A program made the translations under genes and the position numbers. Source: UBA8919 sp041658185 (GTDB lineage: Bacteria > Elusimicrobiota > UBA8919). Taken from it: a stretch of DNA of 64,000 nucleotides. Each line of letters starts with the position of its first letter. Position 1 is the first letter of the stretch. The stretch covers positions 62,001-126,000 of the forward strand of contig JBBAAR010000007.1 in the NCBI GenBank assembly GCA_041658185.1, in the 5' to 3' direction. Of this stretch, positions 38,942 to 46,978 are shown in pieces. A model generated the notes under the pieces. It did not search any database. It saw only the letters and a list, made by a program, of their open reading frames with translations, and was not told the origin of the DNA.

Positions 38942-40289
38942 TGTGAAGATTTTACTGTCGGAATCGGAATTGCCTCAAAAGTGGTACAATGTTCAGGCGG
39001 ATTTACCGGAGCCGTTGAAACCGCCGATAAAGCCGGACGGGACGCCGGTAGGACCGCAGGATTTGGCTCCGATTTTTCCGATGGAGTTAATAAAACAGGA
39101 GGTCTCGCAGGAAAGATGGATAGAAATTCCCGACGAACTTCTTGATATTTATAAACTTTGGAGACCTTCGCCTTTGCAACGCGCAAGACGGCTTGAAAAA
39201 TATCTAAAAACACCGGCAAGAATTTATTTCAAAAATGAGTCGGTTTCGCCGGCGGGAAGCCATAAACCCAATACTGCCGTTGCTCAGGCATATTACAACA
39301 AAAAAGAAGGCGTAAAACGTCTGGCAACGGAAACAGGTGCGGGACAATGGGGGAGTGCGCTATCATTTGCCTGTAATCTTTTCGGACTTGAATGCACCGT
39401 GTATATGGTTAAGGTTTCTTACGACCAGAAACCTTACAGAAAATTCATGATGCAGGTTTGGGGCGGTAAAGTTTTTTCTTCACCGACCAATTTAACACAG
39501 TCGGGAAGAGTAGTCCTTACAAAAAATCCTGATTCGCCGGGTTCACTCGGAATTGCAATTTCCGAAGCAGTGGAAGACGCTGCAACACACGACGATACCA
39601 ACTATGCGCTCGGCAGTGTGTTAAATCATGTAATTTTGCATCAGACAATCGTCGGACTTGAGACGCAGAAACAGTTAAAAATAGCAGGAGAGAAAAGTCC
39701 GGACATTTTAATTGCCTGTGTCGGAGGCGGGAGTAATTTCGGAGGATTTGTATTCCCGTTTGTCCCTGAAAAACTCAAAGGTAAAAATATAAGGATGATT
39801 GCGGTGGAACCGACATCCTGTCCCACTCTCACGAAAGGACCGTTCAGATACGACCACGGCGACATCGCGAAACTGACTCCGCTTATGATGATGTACACAC
39901 TGGGACATTCATTCGTTCCTCCGGCTATTCACGCGGGAGGGTTGCGATATCATGGTGCGTCGCCGTTAGTTTCGTTGTTGCTCAATAAAAAAATCATTGA
40001 AGCCGTCGCGTATCCTCAGAATCCGGTTTTTGAAGCAGCGCTGACTTTTGCAAAAACGGAAGGGATTCTGCCGGCTCCCGAGACGGCGCACGCTATAAAA
40101 TGCGCTATTGACGAAGCGATAAAATGCCGCGAAACAAAAGAGGAAAAATGCATAGTGTTCAATTTTTCCGGACATGGACACTTTGACTTGGCGTCATATG
40201 ATAAATTCCTTTCAGGGAAACTTGAGGACTATGAACTTCCTGAGGAAGAAATCAAAAAAGCGCTGGGAGAACTGCCCGACATAAAATGA
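38934..40289 (+). CDS. trpB: Tryptophan synthase beta chain, TrpB2 type
   Basis: 451 residues, longer than TrpB1 (~400). N-terminal KWYNVQADLPEPLKPP with DGTPVGPQDLAPIFP is specific to the TrpB2 subgroup. The PLP lysine is in GSHKPNTAVAQAYY; ETGAGQWGSALSFA, CVGGGSNFGGFVFPF and HAGGLRYHGASP follow. TrpB2 proteins often work without TrpA as indole-salvage or serine-dependent enzymes. No trpA is in the window and trpF follows directly. Confidence 0.93.
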   Translation: MDDVKILLSESELPQKWYNVQADLPEPLKPPIKPDGTPVGPQDLAPIFPMELIKQEVSQERWIEIPDELLDIYKLWRPSPLQRARRLEKYLKTPARIYFKNESVSPAGSHKPNTAVAQAYYNKKEGVKRLATETGAGQWGSALSFACNLFGLECTVYMVKVSYDQKPYRKFMMQVWGGKVFSSPTNLTQSGRVVLTKNPDSPGSLGIAISEAVEDAATHDDTNYALGSVLNHVILHQTIVGLETQKQLKIAGEKSPDILIACVGGGSNFGGFVFPFVPEKLKGKNIRMIAVEPTSCPTLTKGPFRYDHGDIAKLTPLMMMYTLGHSFVPPAIHAGGLRYHGASPLVSLLLNKKIIEAVAYPQNPVFEAALTFAKTEGILPAPETAHAIKCAIDEAIKCRETKEEKCIVFNFSGHGHFDLASYDKFLSGKLEDYELPEEEIKKALGELPDIK

Positions 40290-40951
40290 CAAAAATAAAA
40301 ATCTGCGGAATTACAAACGAAAAAGATGCGCTTTGGGCGGCAAATGCCGGCGTGGATTTTATCGGGCTTAACTTCTATAAAAACAGCCCGCGGAAAATCT
40401 CGGCTGATATGGCGAAAAAAATAACGGCGGCGCTGCCGGAATTTGTAAAATCTGTAGGTGTTTTCGTGGACGATGAAATTGAGACGATACTGAAAGTTAT
40501 AAAAAAAGTTCAGCTAAATGCAGTTCAACTTCACGGGAATGAAACGCCGGAATACTGTGCGGAATTGAGAGAAAAAATTTCGGGGTCTGTTCCGTCTAAT
40601 ACTCTATGGGAAGGCAAACCGCAGATAATAAAAGCATTTCGTATCGGGGAAAATTTTCAAAGTGGACAAATGTTCCGATATGAAAATGTTGACTACTTTC
40701 TGCTTGATACTTTTGTTGAGGATTTATTGGGCGGGACGGGACAGACGTTTAACTGGGATTTGGCGGTTGAGGTAAAAAAACTCGGCAAACCTGTGTTTTT
40801 ATCCGGCGGACTGACGCCGGAAAACGTATCGGAAGCAATAAAAAAAGTAGAGCCCTTTGCAGTGGATGTCTGCTCGGGAATAGAACGCATGCCCACCCGC
40901 AAGGACTATGACAAGATGCTGTCTTTCGTAAAAGCAGTGCGGAAAATATAA
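40286..40951 (+). CDS. trpF: Phosphoribosylanthranilate isomerase
   Basis: 221 residues. KICGITNEKDALWAANAGVD with catalytic Cys, FYKNSPRKIS, VGVFVDDE, VQLHGNETPEYC, LLDTFVEDLLGGTGQTFNWD with catalytic Asp, and FLSGGLTPENV. A short GGACAAATGTTCC palindrome (40663-40677) is encoded in the middle. Last gene of the his-lepB-trp run. Confidence 0.95.
   Translation: MTKIKICGITNEKDALWAANAGVDFIGLNFYKNSPRKISADMAKKITAALPEFVKSVGVFVDDEIETILKVIKKVQLNAVQLHGNETPEYCAELREKISGSVPSNTLWEGKPQIIKAFRIGENFQSGQMFRYENVDYFLLDTFVEDLLGGTGQTFNWDLAVEVKKLGKPVFLSGGLTPENVSEAIKKVEPFAVDVCSGIERMPTRKDYDKMLSFVKAVRKI
40663..40677 (+). repeat. GACAAATGT-core palindrome in trpF
   Basis: TGGACAAATGTTCCG, imperfect copy of the family at 22966, 50697 and 55263. 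Encodes SGQMFR. Confidence 0.45.
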
Positions 40952-40952
40952 C

Positions 40953-40981
40953 TTGACAAAAAATTTATTTTGTGTTATAAA
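40953..40981 (+). promoter_or_regulatory. Promoter of the toxin-antitoxin operon
   Basis: TTGACA (40953-40958), 17-bp spacer, TATAAA (40976-40981). Starts 2 bp after the trpF stop. AGGAGG ribosome site follows at 40989. Confidence 0.8.
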
Positions 40982-41002
40982 TTAGGCAGGAGGTAAAAAA
41001 AT

Positions 41003-41200
41003 ATGAGTAGCAAAGAACTGCTATTAAGCGAGATTAATCGGATACCTGAACCTTTGATTGATGAGGCATTGGATTTTATTCGTTTCTTAAAATCAAAAAT
41101 AAAAAATAAAAAACAAAAGGACACTGCTATTTTGAGTATAACTTCGCTAAAAAAGGACTGGCTAAAATCTGAAGAAGACAAAGCATGGGAAAATTTGTGA
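41003..41200 (+). CDS. DUF2281-like small protein, likely antitoxin
   Basis: 65 residues. LLLSEINRIPEPLIDEALDF followed by IRFLKSKIK and a C-terminal LKKDWLKSEEDKAWENL matches the short DUF2281-type antitoxin layout: a helical N-terminus plus a tail ending in a W..EEDKAW-like motif. AGGAGG ribosome site 9 bases upstream. It heads a three-gene operon with a second antitoxin and a toxin. Confidence 0.7.
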   Translation: MSSKELLLSEINRIPEPLIDEALDFIRFLKSKIKNKKQKDTAILSITSLKKDWLKSEEDKAWENL

Positions 41201-41219
41201 AAAACAGGAGGTAGATAAA

Positions 41220-41438
41220 ATGTCAAACGGGCAAACAATAACTTTCCAAAAAGCAGTTGATATAATTGATTCGCTTCCGGAGGAACAGCAGGAGTCCATT
41301 ATTGATATTGTGCGGCATCGGTTATTGGAACATCGCAGAGAAAAAATTGCACAAAATATTAAAAAAGCAAGAAAAGAATTTTCTGCCGGTAAGATTAGGC
41401 GGGGAACAGTAAAAGAACTGATGAGAGAAATATCATAA
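41220..41438 (+). CDS. Antitoxin of a RelE/YafQ-type module
   Basis: 72 residues. FQKAVDIIDSLPEEQQESII is followed by DIVRHRLLEHRREKIAQNIK, a helical pattern common in antitoxins paired with YafQ/RelE toxins (EAxxAFxAG-like: KARKEFSAGKIRRGTVKELM). Its stop overlaps the toxin start by one base. Binds and neutralises the toxin; probably represses the promoter at 40953. Confidence 0.75.
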   Translation: MSNGQTITFQKAVDIIDSLPEEQQESIIDIVRHRLLEHRREKIAQNIKKARKEFSAGKIRRGTVKELMREIS

Positions 41439-41722
41439 TGCGTACACTTGTTTGGAGCAATACTTTTATAAGAGCGTTGAAAAAATTTCTTCGCAAACAT
41501 CCTGACTCGCAAAAAGATATAGAAAAAACGCTGGAATTACTTGTTGAAAATCCGTTTATTCCTCAATTAGAAACACATAAACTTAAAGGAAAACTATCAA
41601 GCAACTGGGCTTGTAGTGTTGGTTACAATATCCGTATTATATTTGATTTTGTAAAAAGTAAGAAACAAAAAGAAGATGATATTTTTCTTATAGAAATCGG
41701 TTCACACGACGAAGTTTATTGA
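41438..41722 (+). CDS. RelE/YafQ-family mRNA interferase toxin
   Basis: 94 residues. RTLVWSNTFIRALKKFLRKH, LELLVENPFIPQLETHKLKG and SVGYNIRIIFDF with a C-terminal IFLIEIGSHDEVY are typical of the plasmid-stabilisation/RelE fold (HKLKG, YRI-like, GSHDEVY). Would cleave ribosome-bound mRNA when free of antitoxin. Confidence 0.85.
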   Translation: MRTLVWSNTFIRALKKFLRKHPDSQKDIEKTLELLVENPFIPQLETHKLKGKLSSNWACSVGYNIRIIFDFVKSKKQKEDDIFLIEIGSHDEVY

Positions 41723-41790
41723 TTAGTTTTTTATAAAATTTTTAAGCCTTTCCTTAAAGCCAAAAATAATGCACGCCCGTGGGAGAATTT

Positions 41791-42321
41791 ATGCTTAAAA
41801 AGTTTTTGTTGTTTATTTTTGCAGTTTTGCTGTTTGGATGTGCTACTACCCGTTTTATTGTTCTCAGAGATGTCCCTAAAAATCCGGTGGTTACAGTTAT
41901 TCCAGCAACTATGGATAAAAAAGATTTAGAAGTTGCTGACGAAGTGACACAAGCATTGATAGAGAATAGAGTTAAGGTTATAGAAAGACCAGCAATGATA
42001 ACTCAGACAACCAAAGCAAATGTTAAGCAAACGGGATGGAATCCTGACACAGGCGTATTAGGGGCAGTAACTGGTTCGGGGGTTAAAGGCGAAAGTGTAT
42101 CACAGATTGGAGACATCGTTGAAGTTTATAGTAAAACAACAGCAGATTATATTTTTGTAGCGCAATACCCAAATAGATTAAAAATTGTTAAAAGAGATAG
42201 TAATGAAATACTTTTTAGTGATTATATAAATAGTGATGAACGAGGTAATGCTTGCGCAGATATCGGAGTAATTCTTGTAAATTTAGGAATTATACCCGAA
42301 AAAATAATGGGAAAAAAATAA
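41791..42321 (+). CDS. Predicted lipoprotein, function unknown
   Basis: 176 residues from ATG 41791 (GGGAGA ribosome site 5 bases upstream; an upstream GTG at 41779 is less likely). Lipobox LLFGC gives Cys17 as lipidation site. The mature part contains VTVIPATMDKKDLEVADEVT and ALIENRVKVIERPAMIT, resembling CsgG/LPP20-like periplasmic alpha/beta domains, then YSKTTADYIFVAQYPNRLKI. Outer-membrane or periplasmic lipoprotein. Confidence 0.65.
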   Translation: MLKKFLLFIFAVLLFGCATTRFIVLRDVPKNPVVTVIPATMDKKDLEVADEVTQALIENRVKVIERPAMITQTTKANVKQTGWNPDTGVLGAVTGSGVKGESVSQIGDIVEVYSKTTADYIFVAQYPNRLKIVKRDSNEILFSDYINSDERGNACADIGVILVNLGIIPEKIMGKK

Positions 42322-42348
42322 TCGGGACGGAGGTAATTAAAAGAGTTT

Positions 42349-42418
42349 GAGATTGCGGAGTGACCTGTATGGTCATTCCGAGCGTAAACCGAGATTGCTT
42401 CGTTTCACTCGCAATGAC
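42349..42418 (+). repeat. CATTGCGAG-family palindromic repeat
   Basis: Left arm GAGATTGCGGAGTGACC with GGTCATTCCGAGCG, right arm GATTGCTTCGTTTCACTCGCAATGAC. Directly follows the lipoprotein gene. Confidence 0.65.
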
Positions 42419-42436
42419 ATCAAAAAATTTTCATAT

Positions 42437-42472
42437 AAAAAAGCGGCTTTTGGGAATAGGTCGCTTTTTTTA
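42437..42472 (+). terminator. Rho-independent terminator
   Basis: AAAAAGCG paired with CGCTTTTT around a GCTTTTGGGAATAGGT loop region, followed by T-rich sequence. The A-run upstream makes it potentially bidirectional. Confidence 0.65.
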
Positions 42473-42501
42473 TTGCCAATTTTGGGAAATTATAGTATAA
42501 T
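42473..42501 (+). promoter_or_regulatory. Promoter for leuS
   Basis: TTGCCA (42473-42478), 17-bp spacer, TATAAT (42496-42501). The predicted transcript begins ~42508, so the ~100-base leader is almost entirely the palindromic repeat at 42516-42598. Confidence 0.75.
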
Positions 42502-42515
42502 TAAACAACAAAGAT

Positions 42516-42598
42516 GTCATTGCGAGAGCCAATTTATTGGCTCGTGGCTATCTTGTTTTACGGCGAGATTGCTTCGTCGCTTCGTTCCTCGCAATGAC
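42516..42598 (+). repeat. CATTGCGAG-family palindromic repeat forming the leuS leader
   Basis: GTCATTGCGAGAGCCAATTT at the left end and CTTCGTTCCTCGCAATGAC at the right end are inverted; an internal GAGCCAATTTATTGGCTC hairpin (18 bp) is nested. Confidence 0.8.
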
Positions 42599-42609
42599 GA
42601 CTTAAATTT

Positions 42610-45036
42610 ATGTCTTACGACTTCAAAACTATAGAAAAAAAGTGGCAGGAATACTGGGAAGAGAAAAAACTTTTCAAGTCAACAGAGATTTCAGACAAAA
42701 AAAAGTTTTATCTGCTTGAGATGTTTCCTTACCCGTCGGGCAAACTCCATATGGGACACGCAAGAAATTATGTTATCGGCGACACCCTCGCAAGATTTTT
42801 AAGAATGAACAACTACAATCTTTTATATCCTATGGGCTACGACGCATTCGGTTTACCTGCAGAAAATGCCGCTATAAAAAATAAAATCCATCCGGATAAA
42901 TGGACGGATGAATGTATCAAAACAATGACAGAACAGCAGAAAAAACTCGGGCTTTCTTATGACTGGGACCGGCTTGTCGTCACATCCAAACCGGAATATT
43001 ACAGATGGAACCAGTGGGTGTTCTCAAAATTTTACGAGAAGGGCTTGGCATACAAAAAACTTGCTCCGACAAATTTCTGCCCGAAATGTGAAACGGTGCT
43101 GGCGAATGAACAGGTTATTGACGGAAAATGTTGGCGGTGTGAGTCAGAAGTTGAAGTAAAAAATCTTGAACAGTGGTTTTATAAAATCACGGATTATGCA
43201 GAAGAACTGCTTGCAGATTTAGACGGATTGACCGGCTGGCCCGAAAGAGTCAGAATAATGCAGCGGAACTGGATTGGCAAGTCCGAGGGACTTTCGGTGA
43301 TTTTCCCGGTAAAAAACTCCGCTCAAAAAATAGAAATATTTACGACCCGGCCCGACACGCTTTATGGCGTTACTTTCATGACCTTTGCCGCCGAGCATCC
43401 GCTTGTTATTGAACTTGTAAAAGGGACGGAAAAAGAAACAGAAATAAAAAAGTTTATCAATAAAATAGTTGTTCAAAAAAGAATTACTCGTTTGGAAGAC
43501 AAAGAAAAGGAAGGCGTTTTCCTCGGTAAATATGCCATAAATCCCTTAACCGGCGAGGAAATCCCGATATATGTCAGCAATTTTGTTTTGATGGAATACG
43601 GGACCGGCGCAATAATGTGCGTGCCTGCCCACGACCAGCGGGATTTTGAATTCGCAAAAAAATATAATATACCGATAAAACAAGTAATATCAAATCCCAA
43701 TAATTCAAATCCCGATTTAGAACAGGCATTTACCGATGAAGGCATAATGGTTAACTCGCAGCAATTCAATGATTTGAATTCAAAAGAAGCAATTTCAAAA
43801 ATTTCCGATTATGTAGAAGAAAAAAAACTGGGAAAAAGGGTCGTTCACTACAAACTCCGCGACTGGCTTATTTCCCGCCAACGATATTGGGGAACGCCTA
43901 TACCGATAATTTATTGCGAAAAATGCGGGACGGTTCCCGGACCGGAAAAGGATTTACCTGTTTTATTACCTATGGATGTGAAATTCACCGGAGAAGGCAA
44001 CCCGCTTGCTAAATCAGAAAGTTTTACAAAATGTAAATGCCCGAAATGTAAGGGAGACGCACGGCGGGAAACGGACACTATGGACACATTTGTTGATTCA
44101 TCATGGTATTTTGAAAGATATTGCGACCCGAAACAAAATAAATTTCCGTTTGACAAAAAAAATGTTTCTTACTGGATGCCGGTTGACCAGTATATCGGCG
44201 GAATTGAACACGCAGTTCTGCATCTTTTATATTCAAGATTTTATACGAAGGCACTGCGGGACTTGGGACTTTTGGATTGCGGTGAACCGTTCAAAAATCT
44301 TCTCTGTCAGGGAATGGTAGTTAAAGATGGTTTTAAAATGTCAAAATCAAAAGGCAATGTGGTTTCCGTTGACGATATGGTCGGAAAATACGGCGCCGAC
44401 ACGGCAAGATTATTCGTGCTTTTTGCCGCGCCGCCTGAAAGGGATCTGGACTGGTCCGACGAGGGCGTTGCCGGCAGTTTCAGATTTTTGAATAAAATTT
44501 ACAAACTTGTCGGGCAGTTAAAAGGACATTCCGGCGGGACGGATACCAGTGAAAATCTTGAACGAATCAAACATCTTACGATAAAAAAAGTAACGGGGGA
44601 TATTCGCGAAGAGTTCCATTTCAACACGGCAATAGCGGCAATTATGGAATTCTACAATGAAATTACCGTTCAACATTCAACACTCAATTCTCAACAATTA
44701 AAAAATTCCGTTAAAATGCTCGTGATTTTACTTTCTCCGTTTGCTCCTCACATCTGCGAAGAAATGTGGCAGATACTCGGAAACAATGAATCAATTTTGA
44801 AAGAAAAATGGCCCGTCTGGGACGAGACAAAACTTGTTCAGGAAAAAATTATAATAGCAGTTCAGATAAACGGTAAATTGAGAGGGCAGATTGAAATTAA
44901 AACTGAGACCGGCGAAAAAGAAATTTTGGAAATTGCCAAATCCAATGATAAAATCAAAAAATATCTTGAAAATAAAAAAATTATAAAGACGATATTTGTT
45001 CCGAAAAAATTGTTAAATATCGTCATAGGAGGATGA
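42610..45036 (+). CDS. leuS: Leucyl-tRNA synthetase
   Basis: 808 residues, bacterial type. HIGH motif variant in PYPSGKLHMGHARNY, KMSKS in GFKMSKSKGNVVS. Zinc-type Cys pairs CPKC and CWRC around 155-175 and a second Cys cluster near 430-470. Editing domain motif TTRPDTLYGVTFM with the conserved Thr-rich start. A degenerate heptamer array is encoded near 44669-44696 (VQHSTLNSQQL) in the anticodon-binding domain. Confidence 0.97.
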   Translation: MSYDFKTIEKKWQEYWEEKKLFKSTEISDKKKFYLLEMFPYPSGKLHMGHARNYVIGDTLARFLRMNNYNLLYPMGYDAFGLPAENAAIKNKIHPDKWTDECIKTMTEQQKKLGLSYDWDRLVVTSKPEYYRWNQWVFSKFYEKGLAYKKLAPTNFCPKCETVLANEQVIDGKCWRCESEVEVKNLEQWFYKITDYAEELLADLDGLTGWPERVRIMQRNWIGKSEGLSVIFPVKNSAQKIEIFTTRPDTLYGVTFMTFAAEHPLVIELVKGTEKETEIKKFINKIVVQKRITRLEDKEKEGVFLGKYAINPLTGEEIPIYVSNFVLMEYGTGAIMCVPAHDQRDFEFAKKYNIPIKQVISNPNNSNPDLEQAFTDEGIMVNSQQFNDLNSKEAISKISDYVEEKKLGKRVVHYKLRDWLISRQRYWGTPIPIIYCEKCGTVPGPEKDLPVLLPMDVKFTGEGNPLAKSESFTKCKCPKCKGDARRETDTMDTFVDSSWYFERYCDPKQNKFPFDKKNVSYWMPVDQYIGGIEHAVLHLLYSRFYTKALRDLGLLDCGEPFKNLLCQGMVVKDGFKMSKSKGNVVSVDDMVGKYGADTARLFVLFAAPPERDLDWSDEGVAGSFRFLNKIYKLVGQLKGHSGGTDTSENLERIKHLTIKKVTGDIREEFHFNTAIAAIMEFYNEITVQHSTLNSQQLKNSVKMLVILLSPFAPHICEEMWQILGNNESILKEKWPVWDETKLVQEKIIIAVQINGKLRGQIEIKTETGEKEILEIAKSNDKIKKYLENKKIIKTIFVPKKLLNIVIGG
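44669..44696 (+). repeat. Degenerate TTCAACA/CTCAATT heptamers in leuS
   Basis: TTCAACA, TTCAACA, CTCAATT, CTCAACA in sequence; encodes the VQHSTLNSQQ insertion-like stretch. Confidence 0.6.
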
Positions 45037-45037
45037 A

Positions 45038-45631
45038 ATGTTTAAAACCAGGAAGTGGGAAGTGGGAAGTGGGAAGTGGTTTTACCTTTTACCTTTTACC
45101 TTTTACCTTTTACCTGCCTTTTTTGGGTGCGCTTCTCAATATACACCGGCACCGCAGCAACTACCTCAAAACATAAGAAAGGTGGCAATTGAAACATTCA
45201 AAAATTCAACCGTATATTACGGAATGGAGGAAAAATTAACACTCGCCGCTACAAATGAATTTATCAGAGACGGAAGGTTAGAAGTTGTTAATCAGATGGA
45301 AGCAGACGGTATTTTGCGCGGAGAAATTACAAGATATGTTTTAGAGCCGCTGACTTACGACGAAAATCATGTCGTAAAAGAATATAAACTTTGGATACTG
45401 GTTGATATAATGCTTGTTGACAGGATAAAAAACGAAGTGGTCTGGCAGGAAAAAAATCTTGAAGGCAATTATAGATTTTTTGTTGCCAATATTCCGGGCG
45501 GAATAACAGAAGAAGAGGCAAGAGAAATAATCTGGGAGAAACTTTCCAGAAATTTACTTAAAAGAACAATTGCGGGTTTCGGGGCAGTAACAGGCATTAG
45601 CGACAAAAAAGTCCCGCCGAAAACAGAATAA
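45038..45631 (+). CDS. lptE: LptE-like outer-membrane LPS-assembly lipoprotein
   Basis: 197 residues. The signal peptide is a translated heptamer array (basic RKWEVGSGKW then FYLLPFTFYLLPAF) ending in FFGCAS, a lipobox with Cys31. The mature part (ATNEFIRDGRLEVVNQMEAD, GEITRYVLEPLTYDENHVV, EYKLWILVDIMLVD) follows the LptE pattern. The leuS-lptE-holA order is common in bacteria, supporting the call. LptE plugs LptD, implying an LPS-type outer membrane. Confidence 0.8.
   Translation: MFKTRKWEVGSGKWFYLLPFTFYLLPAFFGCASQYTPAPQQLPQNIRKVAIETFKNSTVYYGMEEKLTLAATNEFIRDGRLEVVNQMEADGILRGEITRYVLEPLTYDENHVVKEYKLWILVDIMLVDRIKNEVVWQEKNLEGNYRFFVANIPGGITEEEAREIIWEKLSRNLLKRTIAGFGAVTGISDKKVPPKTE
45051..45114 (+). 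repeat. Heptamer inverted array: GGAAGTG x4 / TTTTACC x5
   Basis: Four perfect GGAAGTG copies (45051-45078) and five perfect TTTTACC copies (45080-45114). The right arm translates to repeating FTFYLLP. Both arms together make the n- and h-regions of a lipoprotein signal peptide. Confidence 0.92.
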
Positions 45632-45636
45632 TTTTT

Positions 45637-46692
45637 ATGCCTTCCTTTAAGTATTACGAATTAAAATCAAAATTTAGAACGCTGAAAAAATCGGATGTTT
45701 CGCCGGTTTATCTTTTCTACGGCATTGAGGATTATCTTAAAGATGAAACGGTAACCCGGCTGGAAAATATTTTAATTGAACCTGATATGCATGATTTAAA
45801 TTACAGTGTGTTTCACATTCCGAACAAAAATGAAAAACAATCTGAATCTCCTGCGGGAACAACAGAAAAAAATGTTATACTTGAAAACGCTCTTTCTTCC
45901 GCCGATTCTTTGCCTTTTATATCTGTCAAAAAAATGGTCGTTATAAAAAATATTCATAAACTTCTTGAGTCACAGGACGAACTTCTAAGAAAATATATTG
46001 AAAAACCGCATCTTTCTACCTGTCTTGTTTTGGTCGGAGGCGACAAACTGCCGAAACGTGAAATATTCCGAAAGATAGAAAAACTGTATCCGACGGTGAA
46101 TTTTTATAATTTGTTCGGCAACCAGATATGCTCGTGGATAATTGAATACGCAAAAACTTTTGACAAAATTATTTCATCGGATGAGGCGGAGGAGATATTA
46201 AAAATTACCGGTAATAATCTTTTTGATATAAAAAACGAAATTGATAAATTGATTTTGTATGCCGGAGATAAAACTGAAATTGAAATGAATGATATTGAAA
46301 ACTGCTGCGGACATTTCAGGGAAAATACCGTTTTTGAATTAATGCCGGCCCTGGCAGAAAAAAAAACCGAAACCGCAATAAAAATACTTGCAAATCTTTT
46401 TAACAGCGGCGAGGACGAATATATGATTTTGGCAGCAGTAACGGACAGATACAGAAAATATTTAAGATTTAATGAACTGACTGAAAGCGGGGTAGGCGAC
46501 GGCGAGGCGGCAATGCGGTCGGGAGTTAAATTTTACCAGGATAAATTCATAACTGACGCGCGGAAATTCAACATCTCAGAAATAAAACTTTCACTCATTA
46601 AAATACTTGAGACAGACCTGAAAATGAAGTCCAGCGGAAACAGCAAGAATCACATTGAACGACTATTTTTTGATCTTTGCCAAACGCATTGA
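45637..46692 (+). CDS. holA: DNA polymerase III delta subunit
   Basis: 351 residues. SPVYLFYGIEDYLKDETVTR at the start, SLPFISVKKMVVIKNIHKLL, AEEILKITGNNLFDIKNEID and the C-terminal RYRKYLRFNEL region are typical of HolA. Follows lptE by 5 bp. Clamp-loader subunit. Its last 30 bp overlap the convergent rpsT gene. Confidence 0.9.
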   Translation: MPSFKYYELKSKFRTLKKSDVSPVYLFYGIEDYLKDETVTRLENILIEPDMHDLNYSVFHIPNKNEKQSESPAGTTEKNVILENALSSADSLPFISVKKMVVIKNIHKLLESQDELLRKYIEKPHLSTCLVLVGGDKLPKREIFRKIEKLYPTVNFYNLFGNQICSWIIEYAKTFDKIISSDEAEEILKITGNNLFDIKNEIDKLILYAGDKTEIEMNDIENCCGHFRENTVFELMPALAEKKTETAIKILANLFNSGEDEYMILAAVTDRYRKYLRFNELTESGVGDGEAAMRSGVKFYQDKFITDARKFNISEIKLSLIKILETDLKMKSSGNSKNHIERLFFDLCQTH

Positions 46693-46941
46693 AAGGCGTC
46701 CAATTCTGCGGGAAGCATTTTTTCCGTGAATGATTTTTTTCTTAGCCGCTTTATCAAGTATGCTTGAAACGATTCCTAAAAATTCCTTTGCTTTTTCGGC
46801 ATTTTTTTCCGTTAAAGCCGTTTCAAACTTTTTAATCGCCGTTTTGATTCTTGACTTAACGGCTTTATTGATAGTGCGTCTCTTCAAATTTTTCCGTGCC
46901 TCTTTCAGTGCCGATGTGTGTCTTCCAGTTTTTAGTTTCAT
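46663..46941 (-). CDS. rpsT: Ribosomal protein bS20
   Basis: 92 residues on the minus strand, the only recognised minus-strand gene. KTGRHTSALKEARKNLKRRT, NKAVKSRIKTAIKKFE and HGKNASRRIGRLSMRLAKI are typical of bS20. The expected promoter on the same strand puts the transcript start at about 46942-46943, one or two bases from the start codon; no ribosome site precedes it. Overlaps the 3' end of holA. Confidence 0.95.
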   Translation of the reverse strand: MKLKTGRHTSALKEARKNLKRRTINKAVKSRIKTAIKKFETALTEKNAEKAKEFLGIVSSILDKAAKKKIIHGKNASRRIGRLSMRLAKIKK

Positions 46942-46949
46942 AATTTGTA

Positions 46950-46978
46950 ATTCTACAAAAAAATAAAAAAAATGTCAA
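46950..46978 (-). promoter_or_regulatory. Promoter of rpsT, leaderless arrangement
   Basis: On the minus strand: TTGACA (46978-46973), 17-base spacer, TAGAAT (46955-46950), then 8 bases to ATG. The -35 overlaps the murJ start region on the plus strand. Confidence 0.75.

Noticed and set aside
42347..42634. 95-codon open frame before leuS
   Set aside because: Mostly the translation of CATTGCGAG-family repeats (LLRFTRNDI), crosses a terminator and the leuS promoter, and overlaps the leuS start.
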